From: Psilocybe azurescens
Lineage: Eukaryota; Basidiomycota; Agaricomycetes; Agaricales; Agrocybaceae
Assembly (NCBI GenBank): GCA_023853785.1
Contig: JAJIRX010000622.1
Coordinates: 186,001-250,000 of the forward strand
Reading direction: 5' to 3'
DNA: 64,000 nt
Positions 1-10,495 of the stretch are shown here, in pieces (position 1 is the stretch's first letter; each line of letters starts with the position of its first letter). Below the pieces are notes generated by a model. The model searched no databases. It saw only the letters and a list, made by a program, of their open reading frames with translations, and was not told the DNA's origin. Made by a program: the position numbers and the translations under genes.

Positions 1-198
1 AACTCTAAACCCTTCGTATCCGCATACTCCAGTCCTTCGACGCCCTCTGATTTACGAAATAGGACACAGCCTGGAAGACTTAGGCACGTCGAAATTAGTA
101 CGCAGTATGCCAATGGCATCCCTCTGATTCCCACTTCCTCTAAACTTACGTCTTAGTGTGACGAATTGTGAGCATTCTGGCCGTTTCTGTACGAGAGG

Positions 199-430
199 TG
201 CGTCATTTCTACAACCAATTTAAATCATTATGAATGTGCTATAAATAGGCATTATTTTTGATGGGGTGCCAGTGTCGGGCCCGTTATTTAGGAGCACGGA
301 CATCCGGAATTCTCTTCTGAGTTCTGAAGGCTATGCATTGTAAGTGGAAGGTATACATCTGATAATGAAATGACTACCTTTTCTCAGCTGAGAAATATAA
401 CAGACAGAATATGTTTCTTTGTCAAGACTC
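199..430. repeat. Degenerate duplicated block, copy 1
   Basis: This block and 1505-1712 share a series of matching stretches in the same order: a TATA-like CTATAAATAG core, a GCACGGACA stretch, AATTCTCTTCTGAG followed by GGCTATGCATT, and AGAATATGTTT. Small indels separate the matching parts, so the duplication is old. No coding function was recognised. Confidence 0.6.
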
Positions 431-683
431 AGATTACCTCGGACGTCGATTGCTATTTACACTTGTAGTCTCTCGTAGGCAACTTCGATATAATGTGAAC
501 AGGATAAACTGTGCTGCATAATAATAGGAAGCGGAGATACGAACCTCTTCACAAGGCTTTCTGGAATGACGTATAGGTGGCTGAGAGTTTCCGAACTTCT
601 AGCAACTACGTGCAGTAGAGGTGGAGAATAAGATAATGTCTGTTTGGTGAAATTATACTGCGAAAACGAGAAGGAGGCTAGGG

Positions 684-1090
684 GTGTCCGAATTTTTGCC
701 TCACATGAATGGGGCATTCCTGAGAGAAGCGAGTTTGCCTTTGTTGCACACCTCTCCTCTAACATTCTTTCAGCAGTTAGAAGTCGTGGACTCACCTCGT
801 TGTAATAGTACCCCACACGCTTATATAGCGTCAATGGGTAACTCCAGGAGCCTTCTCACCTATTTTAATGAGCTTATCAACAGAGATTTTGGTGTCCTCA
901 AGTCTTCCCGAAAATTTGCTCACAAAAAACCTCAAAGATGCTCTCGGTATCAGAGCATTGATCCCCTGGACGGTTCTTCAAGATCACAGCCAGTCTACAG
1001 ATACAGATACTTTAAAAGCATGGCTAATCGCTTTAGTCTATCGCATTGTCGTTCATTGCCTTGACCATTGTATGTGGGGCTCATAGCTCA
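684..1090 (+). pseudogene. Relic of an unknown gene, paralogous to the one at 2483-2800
   Basis: Reading frames here contain LLTYFNELINRDF followed by SLPENLL and DALGIRALIPWTVLQ. The opposite strand at 2483-2800 encodes LLLYFNKLNNGDFEDF followed by a similarly spaced tail, so the two are diverged paralogues in inverted orientation. Neither gives a continuous full-length protein: the conserved segments switch frame. The family is not recognised. It may be a lineage-specific protein or part of a decayed mobile element. Confidence 0.35.
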
Positions 1091-1504
1091 CCCCGAGACT
1101 GGGGATGCATGGGGGAGCAAACACACACTTCGAGACTGCAATACAGGGATTTATCATATGATCTATATAAAGATCCTTTGCCGCTGATCGCCGCAAGGAG
1201 GCACTCGGCGAATTCCTACAACAAAGTCCAAGTCAGACTAGAACAAGTCTAAGGAAAGAGCTACGGAAACAAGAATGTACATATACTATGGAGAGTGAGA
1301 CATAGAATAGGAAAGGAAGGAAAGGAAAGGATAAGATATTCTATAAAGTGGATTAATGATAGTGCATCTTCTCCATAAATTAAGCATCGGATTCCCGCTC
1401 GAGATAAATTGGTGCGGCTCTCAGCCTACCTTTTTTCACTGATAGGCCGTGCGTAGATTCGTCGTAGAACTCATGCATACTATGTGGGTCGGAGAAAGTC
1501 ACAG

Positions 1505-1712
1505 ATGCGACGCTTTTGTTTGTCACTACAGTTGTGCTATAAATAGACGGCATTTTGATTGGGGCGCTGTTGTAGCAGCACGGACACAGACGGTCTCCCG
1601 AAATTCTCTTCTGAGGGCTATGCATTTCGAATGGGGGTAGTACAAATACAGAGGCATTAATCCGTCTACTCAGCGGGCATATGACATGCAGAATATGTTT
1701 TTGGTCAGGTTA
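1505..1712. repeat. Degenerate duplicated block, copy 2
   Basis: Second copy of the block at 199-430, same orientation, with the TATA-like core at about 1540 and the AGAATATGTTT end at about 1690-1700. The roughly 1.1 kb between the copies holds the relic gene at 684-1090. Confidence 0.6.
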
Positions 1713-2482
1713 ACGACGTCAATTTGCCATTTTAAATTATATTCTCTGGTCTTCCTGGATGATGAGTGTGTGGCGCAGAAAATGAGCAGATAAAGCTTGC
1801 AGGAATGAGCTGGATGCGTAGTATTTGCATAGGAAGGGAAATTACCATGTTCCATCAGGCCTCGCCTAAAACTTAAAATCGAAATCAAGGCGCCAGCACC
1901 ATTGGTGGAGATGGAGATCTACATTGTGTAGAAATATGGAGCTAACAGTCGCCTGCAGAAGCATACATAAACAATATCGGAATAGTAGCATTCGAGTACA
2001 TACATAGAAGTTTCGACGGCGTAAATGAACGTCGAAAGTATCTTAGATGGCTTGGACTGTATCGTAGAATGTCGCAAAGTGCTTCAATGTGTGGCCCGTC
2101 GGACGAGGATCTTCATATAGCTGCATGCGTTTTTTGACCTTTATCGTTTGCTGATTGACTTAAAAATATGGTAAATGTATGGCATAACACGAATCACTTG
2201 CATGTCCAGAACTCCTACAGTACCTATCCAGAAATTTATGTAAGCCACTATGCTAGTGTACAGGAGCTCGCTCAGAGGCTCACCAGCAACAGATAACAAC
2301 GCAAGTCAACCTCTAGAGATGGTCTGAGAAGATTTGGATCAGAGAACTACCCAGAACTCGGTCTCGAAAAGGTGTGCTTGCTAACCCGAGTACTCGAAGC
2401 TTGAAAATGAACTGGGGATTGTGAAAATTGAAGCTCTAGGCAATGGATGGCATTGCGATCGACAGAAGCCATTAGACGTACT

Positions 2483-2800
2483 CTAGAAGTATCCATTGAC
2501 TGGTTGATGTCTTAATGGATTGTCCAGGTGTTGTATGATCGGCCATCGCAAGCATTGGTGAAGTTGCTCGTTAGAGGACATTGGCTGGGAAGACATGAAG
2601 TCTTCAAAGTCGCCGTTATTCAGCTTGTTGAAATATAAGAGAAGGTGACTGCAGCTACTCTGGGGTGGTGTAAGAGAGTACGGATGTAGTACTACGACAG
2701 GGAGGTCTGCCGACCTTTCGCAGCTGAGATTGAGTTGAGAGGGAAGGCAAGCAAGAAACGCAGGTGGTAGAGGCTTACTTCCCAGGCATGCTGCATGCAT
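2483..2800 (-). pseudogene. Relic of an unknown gene, inverted paralogue of 684-1090
   Basis: The minus strand carries LLLYFNKLNNGDFEDF and a downstream tail resembling the + strand relic at 684-1090. The similarity is visible at protein level more than at nucleotide level, which suggests once-coding sequence. No recognisable domain, signal peptide or catalytic motif was seen. Confidence 0.35.
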
Positions 2801-3074
2801 GTGAGATGAAAATCTCGGAGATTATTTGTCTCCATCTCATGTTCTCACTGAAAATTTTATCCATCCGATATTATCCCATTCTCCGCCTTCAATGGGCACA
2901 TATTCTGGAGATTTAGAGACCTTCAGTTGCTTGTGGGCCGTACAAGTCTCAAGATACCGATCTATACTATACGTCATGCCAGAATGCTCTGCTACGGCAT
3001 CTGAGGCGGTTCGGGTCTCCGTCTCGATGAAGCTCCTACGCAGCAAGCGCAGCGTCTCCCGAGATGTCTTGTGA

Positions 3075-3988
3075 TCATTTAGATGTCAGCACGGCTAACG
3101 CGTTGGAGAGCACAGGTTAGCATGGGAATCCGTGGGACGGCATTTCTTGTATCTACCCGTAGTGAAAACGGCCACAAGCCTTATTTTATCGTGTAAGTAC
3201 TATATCTGACTCGTTCTATTTTATCTTCAAAGCAGGAAATATCTGGATCCAATTCTGTTTCGAAGAGTGCTGGGCTGTGGTGTTGTCAGTCAACGTTTGG
3301 CGAATCACAGACGTGTTCCCGTTCAAAACACATTGGTTTTGCCCTTGTTTGGCCGTGGTCAGTATATTTATAATCCCATACGCATTCCCAGAATACTCTT
3401 CTATTTTCTCTAGACACTAGACTGTGTTTGGACTCTCAAAGCTCTACATTGAGGTCGATATGATTCCTTGATTCCTGTGTATAAATAACGAAAGATAAGA
3501 TGCAACCTCATGCCGAGTGGAAATTCAATATAAGGCTATTGTAAGCCTTGTTATTCTGGTTATTTTCCGGCATAGTCAACGCCACATTAAACATATGTTT
3601 CAGCACCAACGACACTTTTTTTTCCCAATGAACGGCGGATGGGCCGGGATTAAGTCGTAATTACACGAAACCAGTAATAATAGCACCCAGGGTATTCCTG
3701 CGGTCAGTTACAATACTTCTGGGAGACCTGAAAGTCCCGATCCATTTGACCGCATGCAACGAGCTGTCGTTTATGTGGCGGCTGGTTTCTGAAGCAAACA
3801 TTTTTGCGTCAAGATGAACCGGCACCGCCGACACTGATGGTCATTTTAAACTCAGCTGAGTGTAAGCGCCGAGGCACTCATGACTGTCACATCACGCACG
3901 TAACTGCCTTTATCACCGCCCATAATCTTCAAAATCTACATTTGGTCTACATCCACTTGATTTATCATTGTAAAGCATAAAAAGCATT
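3075..3988. other. Spacer upstream of THG1
   Basis: AT-leaning sequence with no conserved reading frame. The last part is presumably the THG1 promoter and 5' untranslated region; I see no clear promoter element in it. Confidence 0.4.
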
Positions 3989-5699
3989 ATGGCGAACTCG
4001 AAATATGCATATGTTCGCAACTTTGAGCTTCCAGATTCTCTTTTACCTGGAACGTTCATGTTATTCCGCTTAGACGGCCATTCATTTCATCGGTGCTGAG
4101 TTTTTTTGTTACAAAGGAACACGAAAACTTATCTGAGGGATGGATACTAGGTTCTCGGATCAGCATGAATTCAAGAAGCCGAACGATGTTCGTGCGCTGG
4201 AACTTATGGACCATGCTGCGAAAGATGTCATGACCGAATATCCGGATATCGTGCTTGCGTTTGGAGAATCAGACGAATTTAGGTGAGCCTTTGAAGGGTT
4301 GAGATAGCCTTTTGTTTCTATTTTTCGACCCGATGTTTTCCGTGATTGGATGGGAGGAAAATGGGGCTCGTGCTGTACTTTTGAAGCGCGTCAGGGTGTA
4401 CTAAAAACGGACAAGTTGGATGGATTGCTTTTACAAGGGAAACAACAGTCGCGAGGCACCTCGAATTGAAGGAAACAACCACGACACTAGGTGCATACCG
4501 ATCAGATCCCTGTGTGAGATTTTGAACGGGTGGTATGGGCGATAACTCGATGATCTTTTCTGGTATTCCTTGACTTTCGAGGTTGCATGATGGGTCAGGT
4601 TGTAAAAATGGATAAGTTGGACGGGTTGTTCGTAAGGGGAACGGCGGACGCGAGGCACCTCGAATGAAGGATGTAACTACGACACGTAGTGCATAGCGAT
4701 CAGATCTGTATGGATGATTTTGGGCGGGTGGTGTGGACAATCACTCAATAATCTTTTCTCCTATTCGTTGAGTTTCGAGGTTGCATGATGCATTAAAGAT
4801 GGCTCCGTCCATACCCGGAGGTGCCGTTCCACATTCTGGGCTGGAAAATCCATGTGCTGAATCGTCCGAACTAACTACCTGGTTAGAACAGTTTCCTTCT
4901 TCGCAAATCGACAACGCTGTATAACCGTCGAGAATCCAAAATAGTATCCACTTTGACATCATTATTCACGTCTTCCTTCGTCTTCAACTGGCCGAAATAC
5001 TTTCCGGATACACCCTTGCAGTACCTGCCGTCGTTTGACGGACGGATAGTCCTCTATCCAGAAGAAAAACATATTCGAGACTATTTTGCATGGAGGCAGG
5101 CAGATAGTACGTCCTGAATATCTCAATCAGTATTTCACTATAAAACTAAACTAAACTAAATAGCGCATATCAACAATCTATACAATACCACGTTCTGGGC
5201 CCTTGTTCAAGAAGGAGGTCAGACTACTACGGAGGCCCATGCAACATTACGAGTAAGCTCATGATGCCTCAAGTGACTCGGAAGGACTACAACTCTAGTC
5301 CGTTTCTTTAGGGTACTTTCTCAAAGGAGAAGCACGAAATTCTTTTCAGCCGTTTTGGGATCAACTACAACCAGCTTGACGCGAGGTTTCGGAAGGGCAG
5401 CGTGCTGTTCCGCGAAGAGGTCGGGCGCAGTCTTATTTCTCCAGAAAATGACGAAATACCGATCGCTCTTTTCACAGATTTCGTCAGAAGAACTCGTGGC
5501 GACAGACACAACGCTGATCGAGTCCGATAAAGCCCTTGAAGACACGATGGCAGGCAGCGAGGCTTCGCCGACCAAAGGAGAGACACGGAAAGCAAAAACA
5601 AAGAAAACGAAACAAAGGCAGACAAGAATAGAAATTGCGCATTGTGATATTATCAAGGACCAGTTCTGGGATGCTCGGCTCGGGATATTCAGCGAATGA
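3989..5699 (+). CDS. THG1: tRNA(His) guanylyltransferase
   Basis: Adds the extra guanylate to the 5' end of tRNA-His by 3'-5' polymerisation. Six exons read cleanly: 3989-4092, 4151-4282, 4892-5106, 5164-5252, 5312-5419 and 5478-5699, giving about 289 residues, close to the usual fungal length. The start MANSKYAYVRNFELPD is canonical. The catalytic aspartate lies in FRLDGHSFHRFS, and the second metal-binding motif GESDEFSFLLRKST spans the exon 2/3 junction. The rest follows the family order: LYNRRESK, FVFNWPKYFPDTPLQ, FDGRIVLYPEE, RQADTHINNLYNTTFW, KGSVLFREE, and the C-terminal HCDIIKDQFWDAR. Introns are 57-59 nt except intron 2 (609 nt), which holds a tandem duplication. A Lys/Thr-rich linker before the last motif is a fungal-type insertion. 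The donor of intron 5 (GTCGGG) is weak but restores the frame exactly. Confidence 0.93.
4390..4790. repeat. Two tandem units of about 203 bp inside THG1 intron 2
   Basis: Unit 1 starts near 4390 (GTCAGGGTGTA) and unit 2 near 4593 (GTCAGGTTGTA). Both then share AAGTTGGA, CGCGAGGCACCTCGAAT, CGATCAGATC and CGAGGTTGCATGATG in order, with scattered substitutions. The duplication explains why this intron is about ten times longer than the others in the gene. The first part of the intron (4283-4389) is not duplicated. Confidence 0.85.
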
Positions 5700-5844
5700 G
5701 GCCGCTCTTTCGCGGGAAGAGTCTGATCAGAGGTCGGTCTCCTTCGCGGGAGAAGACTTTGATTGGTTGTATTTGATAAGGATGCGTGGATGAATGATGA
5801 ATGCAAAAACAAGACTTCTCGGACCTATTGCTTCCCCATAGTGA

Positions 5845-6487
5845 TCAGTTGATTTCATCCCGTACCACAGCCGGACCGCATTGTCGACGAACCGATGATT
5901 TCTCCTCCTCATTCTTAGTGTCGATGGCAAGACTCTCCGGAGTATTCGCCATTCTCCGGCGAGGGGATACCCCTGGCGTGTGAAAATGATGATTCTTGGC
6001 GATTGGCGGCGCCCATCCGTACGTAGATTTCGAGTATTCAAGGTAGTCCTTGTTGTTTTTGAGCATGACTGAGTAGAAACAAAACAAAAACTATTGAATA
6101 GATAACTTTATGCTACATAACTGGTGTGCTGTTCGGAAAGTACAGGCATTACACTTTTCAACGACGGGTTTTCTGATTGATCTCGCCGACTTTTTAAGTG
6201 CTCGAGAATAAAGTCGTCTGCGGGGTGCCGCAGCCATCAAAATACGGCATGTCTGCGGCGCGTATCAAGGGAATTTCAACAAAATCAAGACGCGGACCGG
6301 CTTCTTCTCGGCATATAGCGCAGTTCGATGTTTTTGATGGAAACCACTGATGAGCTATCACAAAGAATGGGTAGTATCTGGTAGTATTTGATCTATTTAT
6401 CGCCACTTTCGCCGGCTTGTATCGCAGGTGGCGATCGCCGGCGAGGCGAAATGGTGACGTTTTGCCAACAACACTACATTCTTGCAT
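5845..6487 (-). CDS. Uncertain uncharacterised gene between THG1 and UBP8
   Basis: Minus-strand frames at 6194-6487 and 5845-6087 could be two exons. The downstream one reads LKNNKDYLEYSKSTYGWAPP followed by a charged, Pro-rich tail, and is preceded on the minus strand by a good acceptor (TTTCTACTCAG). A competing frame is also open through 5727-6041. I recognise no family. Both flanking genes end here, so part of this may simply be 3' untranslated sequence. No conserved motif confirms either frame. Confidence 0.25.
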
Positions 6488-6628
6488 TCGGAGGCTTTCA
6501 GCACTGTGCCGACGAAAAGCAGTTTGTAAATGAAAAAACTCATCCGATGACAGCTCTAATTATACATACAAATAGTCTGTTTATACATTCAGCAATGATA
6601 TGTTCTGCCCGTCCATTCCTTCCATCGG

Positions 6629-8911
6629 TCACAGCATGGACAGCAGGTCGTCCTCGACCTCCTTCATTCGGGCAGCCTTCTCCTTCTCTAATTCTTTCTC
6701 CCGCTGTGCCTCCGTCTCTCTCGTAAGGACATATGTAGGGGTCATGTTCGGCTTGTAATCGAGATGCCGCTTAACGTAGAAGCACATGTATGCGTTCGAG
6801 CTGAGACATGCACCTAAGCTCGATGGTGTAACCCTGGAAGTGCGGTTTCTCAGTCAACAAATGTTCCGATAAGCCTAAATGCAAGAACGCTTACTTGTCG
6901 TCATCAAAACGGTACCACTAGAGTTGCAAAATTGGATGGTCAGCCACCGATTTCCGATCATGAGCTGACGAAATGAGTGACGTACCTCGTCTTTACAGCG
7001 TGCATAGTTGGTGTAGTGGCCATTATTGATCTGCCCTTCGTGGTTGATCACAGCGAAAAGATCATATTCGCACATCGCCTCTCGGCCAGGATATCTTTTG
7101 ACCGAGGTATATCATAAGCAATACTCCCATGGGGCTGCCGAGAGGGAGGGGGAGGAGCATCAAGCGCACTTACGACAAAAGAGACCCGACATTCTCTTTC
7201 CCTGCTTCCTTGAGAAAATGGGTGGTGTAGGGTTCCATATTTATCGACGCGGGGAACCGGATTGGGGTATCGATTTTGCGTGCCGAAGATCTATCGTTTG
7301 TCTTATGTTCGAAACGCTGTATTGGGCAGGATAGATAAATCGTCTGAAAGTGTTGCCGATTAGATATAAAAGGCTTACTTTGAACTGAAACGCTAAAACA
7401 GGTGGTAGTTTCTGTATGCTAAATCGCTTTGTTGCTTCCTAATATATGTATCGTCAGAAATACTCGGAAAGGGTCTATGAGGGTTACTGAGTGTCCTTTG
7501 TAGCCATCGTGACTTACTGGTGATGCTTTGACACATTTAGCACAGCTGTATTCTTTCCCCAGTTTTTCGGCTTGCGTGAATCTATTTTTACAAAGATCAG
7601 CACATGAATGACGGAAGGATTGAGAACATGCCTCCGTAGACATGCACCCAGAGTATCGCCCGAAGAAGCTTCACCGGCCTTGCCTTTGAGCTCAAGGCTG
7701 ATGTCAAGAACGGGGTCAATGGTCGTTGTAACATTGCCACATCGATCACATGTGACATCACTCTGGAGAGACCCAGAAAATGTTGAATGGATGATGCAAT
7801 TGCAAGAAACGTTGGTACAACCACGAGAAGTCGAATGGATGTGGTTCAAGTTGGCCATGAAAAACTCGTGTGCATCTTGCTGTGCGTATCCTGAAATCTC
7901 GGCAGACGCTTTCCAAGTGGTGGCGAGAAAAGTGATCGGACCGTAGGGAACTGGGTCATCTGAATAGATCTTTGCAGTGTGAAGCCATAATTGGATATAG
8001 ATAGCGAGTGGCGAATCTTACCTGGGTAAATAGCTTGTCCATCTCGCAACATGTGCAATTCTCCACTTTGCATTGCTTGCAGTTATGTTTATCGCTCAGA
8101 AAATAGTTTCGGAGAAGCGGGTTGTGTATGAAACATTGCAGTACAACGTTCATGTAGCATGTCTGTCCGAGGTTCAGCAGACCTCGACGTCCTTACGGAT
8201 GCATAGATCAGCAGTTGTTCCGACGCCGCAAGCTAGTAAAATTTACCATGACAAGGAATTCTCTCCACGCCATCGAGGGCTTCAAGCTCTTTTAAACTTG
8301 GTGTCCAAGGTTTATAGGTTTCTATTGGATGTTTCGAACCTGTAATATAAAGTAAATCAAAACGTTATGTCGCGTTAGAAGGAAGAACGGACTTTGGTAT
8401 TTAGTTCGCTTCTCTTCTGCAGAAACCATGGCAGCAAGATGCAAGGCTTCAATCTTTGAATCGTAGACAAAGTCGTCACACTCGGCACAGAAGAGTGATC
8501 CGGTTTTGGCATCAACGCCTACGCCAGCTCAAAGATAAATATATGATTTCGACACCATGAAAACAATAAAATAGACTTGCAAAAGTAGTGACCCGAATCT
8601 CTCAAATGGTTAACGGCGTGGTCATCACGCCAGCACGCCGCATATGAGCAGTGTAAACAGGCAAAAGGTCTTGAAAGAGATATATCGCATGTACCGCAAA
8701 CTGGTGCAGCTATCTGTTAGATTCATAAGCGCAGAACTCTGAAAGTAGCAGACTGGGATAAGAAAGTGCACACCTTTCTCCGTTTGGCTGGTCGAACAGG
8801 TTGAGACCGATACGTGTTCCAAGATATCACTGATTTGAACTTCTTTGCAATGTCACTGTCGGAAACCTCTTCTCCCAGAGCTACCGAGATGTGGGGACAT
8901 GATGTGGCCAT
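6629..8911 (-). CDS. UBP8: Ubiquitin C-terminal hydrolase of the SAGA module (Ubp8/USP22 type)
   Basis: Removes ubiquitin from histone H2B as part of the SAGA deubiquitinase module. The start (MATSCPHISVALGEE, ATG at 8911) begins a UBP-type zinc finger that continues through VCGTCDISLSRPFACLHC, CW..DH...HL and LFCAECDDFVYD. The peptidase domain follows: catalytic Cys in LNLGQTCYMNVVLQCF, the Zn-knuckle pairs CKQCKVENCTC and VTCDRCGN...YSCAKC, QQDAHEFF, and catalytic His in INNGHYTNYARCKDE followed by WYRFDDDK. It ends with a charged helix, EKELEKEKAARMKEVEDD, and the stop at 6629. All exons join in frame. Two introns, 8519-8580 and 7582-7631, need GC donors (GCAAGT, GCATGT). The gene faces the THG1 3' end. 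USP22-like family assignment is firm; complex membership is inferred from homology. Confidence 0.92.
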
Positions 8912-9434
8912 AGTTTTGGTTGGTTTTGTAAACGCGTTCGGTACACGCGTAAATTGTCAACCAAGCGACACGCCTGAGGTTTCTTTCGCCTCCGTGGGTC
9001 GTAAATGAGCGTATTAGATATATTTTGTTATTGAAGCCGTAAAAGCCAAAGTATATAGGATCTAGCCGTGCTAATGGTTAACAGGGTTGTGGGGAAGAAT
9101 TAGAGGGCGCCAGGTCCGGAAGTCCGGGAAGTGTCACACAATTAGGTCACACTGTGATGGGTAGCACGTGAGCTCTAGTGCCCCTGAGTTTCTCCCCGAA
9201 GTTGCTGACCAACCGTCATCAGTCCTTCATCTTACCACCGTCCTTGACGGCCTGCTGTTCCATGAAACAAGCTTTAAAGTTATCTCTAGATTGATTTACA
9301 CTCACATATTATACATAAAGTCTAGGAAGAAAAGCGCAAAGACTGTGACAGGGATAGAACTTCTGTTGGAAAACGTACGTTCGCTATTTACATCTTTATG
9401 TATTCAATTAAAGTGCTATATGCTCAGAGAAAGC

Positions 9435-10203
9435 ATGGTTGTTCTGCTCTCATATTTAATATCATGTTTTAAACCCAATATACAGAACGAGAACCTCGAA
9501 GGTGGTGATAAATCGCTTGATGTGTCACACAAGTCCTGCAAATTTTGCAATGTTTCGGCAGAGCGTGGCTTCAGGGTTCACTATGAAGTATGTGTTTGAC
9601 CTTAGTGACCATGTGGTACTATTTCTCTCATAATATCTCTCTCAGGATGATTTCTTCGTTGCCTTTGAGGATCGGAGTCCCGCTAGTCGATATCATTATC
9701 TCGTTGTCCCAAAGAAACATATAGGTAGGCTTCTATTATTCCCTCCTATCTCGAATAACCAGGAGAATGGCAGAAAGTGTCCGGTCGCTTAAACAGTCGG
9801 ACGCTGAAATGGGTGCGTACGGCCATTTTCTCAAATAGTGACAACGATCTCATCCATTAATATTTGTCTCAAGTCAAAACCATGGAGGAAATAGGCAACT
9901 CTATGCTGAATAATCTTGAGATTCCAACCCCCTGCGCGTGTAAGACACCTCTATATTTATCTAAACAAAATTGATTGACGAAAATGCGTGAAGGATGGGT
10001 TTTCATATTCCCCGTTCAATTCAGTGTATCACCTGCACCTTCATGTGCAAGGTCTTCCCTATGTTTCCAATAGATCGGCTGTTAAATACCCTGTCCGTTC
10101 TGGGTTTAATGGCCACTCAAAAGGCCTTACTTGGTTTGCTGAGGTGAAGCAAACAATTCAAATCCTAGAAAGAGGGCGACGTGTGGGCATAATGCCTTGC
10201 TAA
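9435..10203 (+). CDS. HIT domain protein, HINT3-like, with one apparent frameshift
   Basis: Histidine-triad nucleotide hydrolase of the HINT3 group. Exons are 9435-9587, 9646-9724, 9774-9812, 9874-9937 and 9994-10203. The start reads MVVLLSYLISCFKP, followed by CKFCNVSAERGF, a Zn-binding-type CxxC found in this group, then EDRSPASRYHYLVVPKKHI and the catalytic triad HLHLHVQ near 10045. It ends ILERGRRVGIMPC. Splice phase gives MGFHIP at 9995, but the following PFNSVYHLHLHVQ lies in another frame. The break is at the C run 10010-10013, where one more C restores the canonical reading. This is either a sequencing error or a recent frameshift. An upstream ATG at 9168 opens the same frame but adds sequence not typical of the family, so 9435 was preferred. 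Confidence 0.85.
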
Positions 10204-10495
10204 CGAGGTATATTCCTATCAACTGGCGTGTTTTATTTTGTGCATGCACAAGGTTAATCTTACTTTACATAGTACGGTACTTTCAAATCGGCCGGGTCAC
10301 ATTGGTCTGTTCATTTTTAGGTCACTGTCCGAAATGTCGCTATAATTTTTTTACTGCTGTAAGTTACGTCGCTGTCTAACGTTTCTGCGCTCATACAATT
10401 ACTTCAGTATCATATGGTATAATATCCTCTCATTATTTTCTTCTAGTATTCCAGAAGCATGACGTAACACTGTTTTACTGCTCTGTTATCAAGAG

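Noticed and set aside
4318..4740. 140-codon open frame on the minus strand inside THG1 intron 2
   Set aside because: It is formed by the two tandem repeat units reading through in one frame, has internal repetition mirroring the DNA repeat, and shows no family resemblance.
9168..9434. Upstream in-frame extension of the HINT3-like protein
   Set aside because: The added residues are unlike the family, and the ATG at 9435 gives a normal N-terminus.
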